A DNA stretch of 22,443 nucleotides from Trichomonas tenax (Eukaryota; Parabasalia; Trichomonadida; Trichomonadidae). The position numbers were made by a program, and so were the translations under genes. Where the stretch lies: the NCBI GenBank assembly GCA_023091735.1, contig JALKBU010000859.1:1-22443 (forward strand). The letters run 5' to 3'. Below, one piece after another: positions 15,643 through 22,443 of this stretch (its first letter is position 1; each line of letters begins with the position of its first letter). A model generated the notes under the pieces. That model was not told the DNA's origin and ran no database searches. It saw only the letters and a program-made list of their open reading frames with translations.

Positions 15643-16833
15643 TATAAAAAACTCGAAAATTTAATTTTATCAGTTCCAGAAATTAAACTTGATTTCAACT
15701 TACTCTGAAATCTCCATGCTGTTCAAGATCGTGTTCTTGATTATCAAGACTTTAGTACAGATGTTGAGCATATAATTACATTACATTGTCCTATGAGGAA
15801 CATAACAATTTATGATAATTGCATTGCAATAGAAGACATCAATATTTCTGCAAAAGTTATTAACTTGGATCCTGAATTATCTGAAATAAGAATTATAAGC
15901 AAAACCAACAAATCGGTTAATTATTCAGTGAATATCATTACTGGTTTTAATTATTCATATTTTGAAGGTGATTTCCCCATAGATTTCATTATCCCATGCG
16001 ATATTACATCGAATTCATTGATTCTTTGCGATAAATCAATATCACTATCGATGAATGTCACAGAATATATGAGACTCAATATTAATGTATTGAAAAATGG
16101 AACTGAAATACCATTGTTACACATTACAAGCGGATGTAAAACATATTTTCCAGTCAATGATGTCCAAATCAATCGATTATATTTAGAGGATGTGTCTAAC
16201 TTTGAGACAGATGCAAAACAAAAGTCTTCGATGAGATTTATATAGAGCGAGATAACTATACTGGATTGGCTAATTCAAAATTACTCAAAGTTAATAACCA
16301 GATAGGAGCATTTATTAAATTAAATCAAGAAAATGGTAATCACAGCATAACAATTGAAGTTCCATTTTCTCTATTCAGAATATCCCAAATAATTTTATGC
16401 ATTGGCACATACGAAAATCTAAGATTGAATTTGAATCCGATCTCTGAAGCTATTATGAAGAAAGAATCACTACTTATTAAATCAGAGCCAAAACCATATT
16501 TATCAACTCTGAGAATTGCATGTGGAGAAAAACTGAATTGCAATAAATGAGAAGTAAAATTGAATACAAAAGTTAGATTCTGGAATGAATACTATAAATT
16601 AATTAACGTGCAAGCATTACAAAACTGAAACTTGATTAGTTGGCAATTTAGATGAATCATATATCTTCAGATATGACAATCTTTATTATTTAGTATTCAC
16701 ACTAATTGTTTTCATTTTGTTAGTTAGCGCATTCATTCTGATGATCAGATTTCTTTGTTCTTGTTACAGATCTCGCAAGAATGCAAAACTTAACCTCCCA
16801 TCAAATGATTTATATATCAACACTCATAAATGA
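15643..16833 (+). pseudogene. Decayed, 5'-truncated paralogue of the 1020-aa surface protein
   Basis: Translation in successive frames follows the C-terminal 40 percent of the 12492-15554 protein in order. The segments are a KLENLILSVPEI region, NISAKVINLDP, TNKSVNYSVNI, ITIEVPFSLFRISQI, GTYENLRLNL, FWNEYYK, LVGNLDE, and a final hydrophobic helix plus basic tail ending at a TGA at 16831-16833. Lesions are a TGA near 15709, a one-base frameshift around 16220-16240, a TGA at 16548-16550, a further frameshift near 16610, and a TGA (probably from a Cys codon) near 16635. The first 600 residues and any signal peptide are absent. It is divergent from, and starts within 90 bp of, the promoter of the intact copy. 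This is a relic of an inverted duplication. Confidence 0.85.
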
Positions 16834-17349
16834 TTTGATTATTCTAAAACTGTAAATTTATATTTGCCGCATAGTTTTAAGACTGTGTAAAATATGCTCT
16901 AATATAATTTGATATATTATGATGTGTCAAATTATAAAATATCCATCAAAAAATACTTCAACAGAAAAATATATTTTTTCACATATTAATCATCTTTTTT
17001 TCAATGATAAAGTTTCAAATTGTCTTATTACATCAATTATTAATATTTTACGGATATGAAACCCCCATTTTTGGTTTGTTTAATTGAAATCATCATATTA
17101 CAAATTAAAATGAAATTAGTATGGAGAGTTCGTTCAGGAAGTTAATATATGCTTAAAATAACTCATCGATTTGCCTTCTGAATTGATATTTCTAGAGAAA
17201 GAAACAAAATGAAACTATTTGACGACAAATTTGTCAGTTGTCAAAATTTTATATTTGCTTGATTTTTATATTTTAAAATTTATAGATGCTGTGAATAGTG
17301 AGTGTAGATTTTGGTTGTCAGAATATTTGTCAGTTTGTCAAAATTATAA
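16834..17349. promoter_or_regulatory. Upstream region of the 17350 gene with repeated TTTGTC motifs
   Basis: There is no gene in this AT-rich stretch. Near its right end, AAATTTGTCAGTTGTCAAAATTTT (17227-17250) and ATATTTGTCAGTTTGTCAAAATTA (17323-17346) form an imperfect direct repeat, the second copy ending next to the ATG. The 12-bp palindrome GACAAATTTGTC lies at 17224-17235. A regulatory role is inferred from position and repetition. No good Inr was found. Confidence 0.45.
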
Positions 17350-18498
17350 ATGGGTTTATTTGATTCTGTTATAAGATACTTTTTAATGGGATCCAAAACA
17401 CCCATTTGCTTCGAATACGTCACTGAATATACTCCTGTCGATCCTTCGGATATTTTCGTGATATCTGACCCTTTTCCAAACGAAAGTATGTTTCCTATGG
17501 CTTTACCAACGGAATTGATTGACAGTGCGATAAAAGATTCGAAGAATTCATCAATTTCATGCGGATTGTTCTTAAATAGATATCAAGAATTTCTATTACC
17601 GAAATTACAAAGCGAATATCTAAATTATCATTTGCCACCTGTAGGAACGCACGGAATATTCATCACTACGTGCAATTATTACGAAAACATTCGATCTCAT
17701 TCTGCAATTCGTTATCCTTGGGGATTCTCCACTCAATTAGATCTTATTATGCATGAAATCAACTACATTGTTCTTATTTTGTTAAGTTATTTCTTTGTTA
17801 GAGAAATTATTTACATTCTTAATCATTCAGATCAAATTGGTTTACATTCATTTTTCTTATTCTTTGTATCAATGATAATGCTTGCTAACATCGTTTCTTT
17901 GTATATAAGAGATAATTACAGTTCATCACTTGCACATGTTTATTATTACTCACAGAAAGCCAAATATGTAATATATATTTCAGCAATACTATTTTCTATG
18001 AGTGGTCCACCTTTAGCTCCTCTTCAATGGAATGTTTCAAAATACTTTTCCGTTTTGTTGCTGTTTTTCTGTGGACGATCACTTTACACCGATATTCTTG
18101 TCAATATGCCCCTTATTTTTCAATTAAAGAACCTAGTTGATCAGCAAAAGCATGACTATATCAGATTTATGATTAAAACAGCATTAGCGCAAGAAAAACC
18201 AAATGTACCGCCTATGTTTGACAAGAAAGTTCAGCAGTTTAATAGATTTCTGAAAATCGCAGTGATATTCCTGATTGTTGTATTGATTGAATTGAATCTT
18301 GGACTTAGACAGAAGGTTTGGTTCCTTGTTAGCATCGTAGATCAAATTACAATAGTGGAATATGTGTTCTATACTAATTCACAAATGAAAAGACATCTCA
18401 AAAAGCAAAAACAAAATAAAAAAACTGAAAATGATACTAATACAAAGAACACTCCAAAGATCACAGCTGATATTAATTTAGCACTTTCCAAATTTTAA
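17350..18498 (+). CDS. Polytopic membrane protein of unknown function (382 aa)
   Basis: The N-terminal 130 residues are soluble-looking, with Cys at 20, 71 and 108 and several aromatic residues. Six hydrophobic segments follow at about 137-157, 166-186, 205-222, 232-255, 300-318 and 322-341. The tail from about 345 is strongly basic (RHLKKQKQNKK) and probably cytoplasmic. There is no clear N-terminal signal peptide. The architecture (ectodomain, multi-helix core, charged tail) recalls seven-helix receptor-like or trafficking proteins, but I recognise no family motif and count six helices, not seven. The start is the first ATG after the TTTGTC repeats. It converges on the 18603-20063 gene, with 104 bp between the two. 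The frame is intact and probably expressed. Confidence 0.8.
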   Translation: MGLFDSVIRYFLMGSKTPICFEYVTEYTPVDPSDIFVISDPFPNESMFPMALPTELIDSAIKDSKNSSISCGLFLNRYQEFLLPKLQSEYLNYHLPPVGTHGIFITTCNYYENIRSHSAIRYPWGFSTQLDLIMHEINYIVLILLSYFFVREIIYILNHSDQIGLHSFFLFFVSMIMLANIVSLYIRDNYSSSLAHVYYYSQKAKYVIYISAILFSMSGPPLAPLQWNVSKYFSVLLLFFCGRSLYTDILVNMPLIFQLKNLVDQQKHDYIRFMIKTALAQEKPNVPPMFDKKVQQFNRFLKIAVIFLIVVLIELNLGLRQKVWFLVSIVDQITIVEYVFYTNSQMKRHLKKQKQNKKTENDTNTKNTPKITADINLALSKF

Positions 18499-18602
18499 TA
18501 TTACAAATTTAAATGTTAGTAATAAAGTTGAACTATAGACATGATAAATATTTATATGTATTTTAAAAAATAATAATTTACTCAAAATTGCCAAAGATGC
18601 AA

Positions 18603-20063
18603 TCATTTCTTTTCTTTTTTGGCCTCATATAATTTGAAAAATCCATCGGTGTAAACGGGCAATTCGATTTTCTTATCAGTATTAAGTTTATGAATTCTAA
18701 CTCTAAACATCTGTAATATATTGTTCTTTTGAGTCTGCAAGAATGGAATATGGAGTAAAATATTAGAATCTGGTTGTAAGTTTGAAAGATAAGTGCACTG
18801 ATCATTAAGGATAGTTTGAATCCTAGAAAGAGCGTCAATATCATTAATATTTTTATTGATGCTAAAGCTTCCATCAGAATAATAGATGCCATCAATCAAT
18901 TTAAGGAACTGTTGGCCGGTTTGTTTCGATTTCTGATCAACTGCTTTCCAACTTTCAGAAAATTCTTTTCCTGATATATTTGGATAATTGTACGCATCAA
19001 CAGAATTGAATAAAAGTAAAGTTTTCTTCTTATTGGTTATATGTTTTTCATTTGTGAAATCGATCTCTTTAGCCTTTGGATCTGTGAAGAATTTCAATAG
19101 CGCAAAATCATGTTGGGAAAGAACGATTTTTCCTGTGTTCTTAATCTCGTTTGTTGTTAAGTAAACCTTTCGCAAATAATTGCATTTAAAATATGATTTG
19201 AAAGTATCGTACTCGATAACTCTCATGATTTCTTGGTATTCATTATTGATCCATTCATACTTATTGTAAAGTGGCTTAAAAATATCAATCGCAAAAAATG
19301 TAAGTTGCTTAATGAGTTCATAAATTTTGGAATCCTCTCCAGAACCAAATGAATTAATAATTTCGTGTAATCCGAGTGAACTATAGTGAAGAGATTTCAT
19401 GCAAATAAAGAGAGGATAAATTGGTCTTTTGTTTCTAGCACTTTTGTCAGTTTGTTCATCAAATGGTGGCTCGCTTGGAATTAATGAATTAAAGCTCAGT
19501 AAGAATGAGAAATCATACTGTACGTATCCTTTGATAAGTTCAATGAGAATCGATTGAAATTCAGGTGAAGAATCCTTCTGCTTGAAATTATTGAAAAACT
19601 CTAAAAAGTTGAGTTGCCTGGTTCTTGTATTGAATCCACCGAACAGAGCTGGCAAAAAGCAGTTGAATAAATAGGGAACTTCATCTTTCCTTTGTTTTAT
19701 GTAATCGATAAATTTATCGAAATCAAAATTTTGTAAAAGTTTTTTAACGCTCTTCGTGGGATTTCTATTTCTGAAAAATTCATTATCGTCTTGGTTTAAA
19801 TCGCCAGGAAAAAACTTTAAGTCGAATAAATTTTCGCCTTTATTGTTAAACTGAATTAATCGGGCTAAAATTTGTGATGCAAGTTGGAAGTCTGTTTCGT
19901 TGTTTTCAACATTCGTTTTTTGAATATCAAAAGTTTCAAGATAATGATCATGCGTCAATTTTACGACTGCTGTTAGTTTTTCACTGATTGAATTCATCAA
20001 GTTCGCCTGTTCATTTGGTTTCTGGGACTGATTTGCGTTTACTGCAGCTGCTGTGGAAGACAT
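18603..20063 (-). CDS. Hypothetical soluble protein, 486 aa
   Basis: An intact frame starts from an ATG preceded by a TTTCATAAA initiator-like sequence (TCA plus T, A) directly upstream. The first 20 residues are low-complexity (A, N, Q, S). The rest is mostly alpha-helical, with charged and aromatic residues and no signal peptide or membrane helix. A helical stretch with FFRNRNPTKSVKKLL near residue 96 and the following NCFLPALFGGF region faintly recall the helical RasGAP fold, but key motifs cannot be confirmed by eye. I leave the family open. The C-terminal third looks like a mixed alpha/beta domain ending in a Lys-rich tail. It is convergent with the membrane protein gene at 17350. Its upstream region carries several TTTGTC motifs and a repeated TTTGTCGTGTAAAA. 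Confidence 0.8.
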   Translation of the reverse strand: MSSTAAAVNANQSQKPNEQANLMNSISEKLTAVVKLTHDHYLETFDIQKTNVENNETDFQLASQILARLIQFNNKGENLFDLKFFPGDLNQDDNEFFRNRNPTKSVKKLLQNFDFDKFIDYIKQRKDEVPYLFNCFLPALFGGFNTRTRQLNFLEFFNNFKQKDSSPEFQSILIELIKGYVQYDFSFLLSFNSLIPSEPPFDEQTDKSARNKRPIYPLFICMKSLHYSSLGLHEIINSFGSGEDSKIYELIKQLTFFAIDIFKPLYNKYEWINNEYQEIMRVIEYDTFKSYFKCNYLRKVYLTTNEIKNTGKIVLSQHDFALLKFFTDPKAKEIDFTNEKHITNKKKTLLLFNSVDAYNYPNISGKEFSESWKAVDQKSKQTGQQFLKLIDGIYYSDGSFSINKNINDIDALSRIQTILNDQCTYLSNLQPDSNILLHIPFLQTQKNNILQMFRVRIHKLNTDKKIELPVYTDGFFKLYEAKKEKK

Positions 20064-20660
20064 TTTATGAAATTAAAAATCCAGGGCAAAATAAAATTTC
20101 CAGCAAAAATTGATAATTGCGTAATTTTTGAAGTTTTAGATTTACTATAATATATTATTTTGTTTTATAATCAAAAATTCATATTTGTCGTGTAAAACGA
20201 TTTCATGCCAGAATTGATTAATTTATGCCGTGTAAATATGATATTTGTCAAAATGAGTTTTAAAATGAATAATCAAATATAAATACATCATTTGAACAAT
20301 CACATCAATCTTATCATAAGGATACCTATCTGTGGCAGTAATGTACATAAGTATAATATCAATATATATTGTACTTTTGTCAATAAATAATAACAAAAGG
20401 AAGTATAATTTAAATTCACATTAGCAGATGCTCAACATCGGTTTCACGAAGAAAACACAAAAGAAAAAACTTCTTTTATACTTTTGACATGTAATTATAT
20501 TTTGTCGTGTAAAATGTTGCATTTTTGACAAACTATATTTATCTGCAAATGATATGATTTTTGGTGCTGATTGTTTTTAAATTGAATTAGAGAATAATCT
20601 TAAACATTACAAAAGTGACAAGTATCAAGAATTAATTCAAAAGGTGATTTTTCTCCAAAA
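20064..20660. promoter_or_regulatory. Upstream region of the 486-aa gene with repeated TTTGTC and CGTGTAAA motifs
   Basis: No gene is seen. TTTGTCGTGTAAAA occurs identically at 20184-20197 and 20501-20514, and a related GCCGTGTAAA is at 20227-20236. Further TTTGTC copies are at 20244 and 20376, with the inverse GACAAA at 20527. The density is well above what base composition predicts by rough reckoning. A shared regulatory element with the 17350 gene is a possibility. Confidence 0.4.
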
Positions 20661-20862
20661 ATGAGTCATCCACCTTTTGATAAAAGTGACGAGTTTACAT
20701 GTCAAAAATATCGGGTAAACAACAAAAATTTGACAAGTAAAATTATTAATTCCAATTTCCTTCATTTTTCCTTCCACATTTCTACTACCTCATCTGGAGC
20801 ATGTGTGGAAATAAATTCTGTAATTTCCTTCATGATTTGTATCTCAACATCCGTTAGTAAAT

Positions 20863-20942
20863 GAAGATCTTTGCTGAGAATTGAGGTAATTAATTGATTG
20901 CTGAAGATCTTTTCTGAGAATGGAAGTAATTGAGTGAGTGGC
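20863..20942. repeat. Two-copy 40-bp tandem repeat
   Basis: GAAGATCTTTGCTGAGAATT begins copy 1 (20863-20902) and GAAGATCTTTTCTGAGAATG begins copy 2 (20903-20942). The copies agree at roughly four of five positions. The unit is not a multiple of three, so it is unlikely to lie in a functional coding frame. Confidence 0.7.
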
Positions 20943-21254
20943 TATATTATCTGTTGATTGTAGAGGTCATTGATTTATTAATGCTTGATCTCTTCTGGTT
21001 TTTAAAAGCTGTTCGTTTAATACATTAAGAATGGCCAATCTGACACTTTACAAATGTCAGTTTTTCTAGAAAGGTGGAGGCCTTCTCCTAAAATCAATAA
21101 TTAAATACATTCAATGTAGCACGATAAAATTAGAGATGCAAATCTGGAAGATATTTTGGAATTTTCCTGATTTATTGTTTCCAGACAAAATAACCTTCTT
21201 TTTATCGTTTTTTGTCAAATAAATTATTTACTGGACAAAAATTCATGAGTTTTT

Positions 21255-21420
21255 ATACGAGGCGCGCCTGATTTTTTATATCCGTCGCGAAAAGTCCGGA
21301 TTTTATTACGATAGAGAACCTTAAATACTCTTTTTGGAAAATAATGACTATCTAATCCTTGCAATGTGCGCAAATATCAGAAAGTCCCGAGCCCAAATGC
21401 TGATATTCTTCACAAAGGTC
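21255..21420. other. GC-richer islet with palindrome AGGCGCGCCT
   Basis: The islet contains a perfect 10-bp palindrome (21260-21269), TCGCGAAAAGTCCGGA just after it, and CAGAAAGTCCCGAGCCC near 21377-21393. These AAAGTCC blocks are loosely like the CR-I core of RNase P/MRP RNAs, but no complementary CR-V was found. It may be an RNA gene, a transposon end or chance. Confidence 0.2.
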
Positions 21421-22443
21421 TTTCACATATATATTGAATTGTATATTTGACATTTGCATTATATTTTGTTGATACTTTGATACTGTGTTTAGCATATGTA
21501 CTGCATGTAGTTTCAATGATAAATCATGCTATATAATGTATTTTTTCTAAAAATAAAATTGAACATTTTTTATATAGTGAATATATATGTGTGTATGGCA
21601 TTGTAAGATGTACTATTCAGCGATATAAACATGTTTCCAATGTGTTTTAAAGATAGAAGTGAGTTCAAGCAATTAAGATTTACAAAATTCATCTTAATTT
21701 AGATAATATTGGTTTATTAATTGTGCATCTTGAATTTTGATATTAGATAAAGTGATTTATAGAAGTAAACTCAATATATATAAATTTCTTAACGATTCAA
21801 TATGTGATGTCTTAAATGTAAAAACATCATCATAGAAAGCCCCATGATTGATATCCATTCATATTAACAATGTGTAATGTATTCTTTTATATGTGCATAA
21901 TCTATTCAATATATTTAAGTATTATTTTATCATCCATACTGATATATATGCATTGCAAAACTTGTCCGATAAATTGTGGGAATTTTTTAACAATGTAAAG
22001 TAAATACATCAGAATGTCAAAAAATAAAAGTTGGTCTATTACCATATTTATATATACTAATTCAAATTTGGCTTGATTCATCGAAGAAATAGACATTTTT
22101 ATTAAGTTTCCAATATAGGTCATTTCAAAATTAACGCAATACATTAAGAAATACAGTATCTGATACATAAAAACACACTTTTATCTATTGTACGTATCTA
22201 AACTATGCATCACACCCATATATACACATATATAATAAATTAATTCTATTTGCATCTTACTAAATAATGAATCAATAAAGGGAAAAATTTTCCTTCTGCG
22301 GTGTAGTCCCGCGACATTCATAACTTTTTATCTGATCAATATTTTTTCGATTTGAAAGTACTTTCATGTACATATTGATAGTTGTCTATCCAGTAGTGTA
22401 AGTGGCACAGTCTATATATCTATCAAATCATTGATTGCATTTC

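Larger units (their letters stand above)
20661..22443. other. Gene-free AT-rich region with a tandem duplication and a GC-richer islet
   Basis: No protein gene is supported; a 67-codon + frame and an 88-codon minus frame look like chance. A 59-codon minus-strand open stretch (20762-20941) has protein-like composition toward its end and could be a relic, but it spans a 40-bp repeat. Initiator-like TCACTTTT sequences occur on the minus strand near 20617 and 20691 without a gene behind them. A GC-richer islet lies at about 21255-21420. The remainder to the window end is AT-rich with short TA runs. Confidence 0.4.

Noticed and set aside
20661..20864. 67-codon plus-strand ORF
   Set aside because: There is no domain or initiator upstream; composition and the overlap with repeat DNA fit chance.
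21902..22168. 88-codon minus-strand hydrophobic ORF
   Set aside because: AT-rich sequence easily gives such Ile/Tyr/Met-rich frames; no initiator, domain or homologous copy is visible.
1..22443. CRISPR array, tRNA or rRNA genes
   Set aside because: No regularly spaced identical repeats and no tRNA cloverleaf or rRNA-like sequence were found by reading.

Overview
The window is very AT-rich and has long uninterrupted ORFs, no visible introns and short gaps upstream of start codons. Two genes carry close matches to the trichomonad initiator element (TCAYTWYTCATTA type) just upstream of the start. The protein families also fit a parabasalid: a coiled-coil/ankyrin protein, a glycine-rich ALK-like protein, and a Maverick/Polinton that carries capsid genes. 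I infer Trichomonas, Tritrichomonas or a close relative; the species cannot be settled from sequence alone.

Bases 1 to about 5936 are the virion-gene part of a Maverick (Polinton) element that continues off the left edge. It holds a double-jelly-roll major capsid gene (3036-4667), an FtsK/HerA-type packaging ATPase gene (2138-3007), several small genes of unknown function, and a zinc-ribbon-repeat-like gene at the right edge. The element is dead. The capsid gene has two in-frame stops, the ATPase gene has two (one inside the Walker A region), the 1008-2095 gene has a one-base frameshift, the 4973-5302 gene has one in-frame stop, and the right-edge gene has lost its N-terminus. The genes at 122-493, 512-988 and 4729-4959 remain open. 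Gene starts in the element share a T-tract plus TAAA/ATG-like upstream pattern unlike the host initiator, and hairpins lie at two gene ends.

Bases 6146-9310 encode an intact USP7-like ubiquitin-specific protease on the + strand. Next come minus-strand genes: an eroded glycine-rich gene fragment (9461-9680), a coiled-coil/ankyrin protein (9773-10897), a nearly full-length glycine-rich gene with no ATG (11376-12362), and a 1020-residue single-pass surface protein (12492-15554). Head-to-head with the last one is a decayed paralogue (about 15643-16833, + strand).

Bases 17350-18498 (+) and 18603-20063 (-) are two convergent, unrecognised genes: a six-helix membrane protein and a soluble protein. 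Both have clusters of TTTGTC/GACAAA motifs upstream. The last 2.4 kb has no supportable gene. It contains a 40-bp tandem duplication, a small GC-richer islet with a 10-bp GC palindrome, and AT-rich filler.

Overall this is a stretch of host genes undergoing local duplication and decay, next to a decaying endogenous virus-like element.
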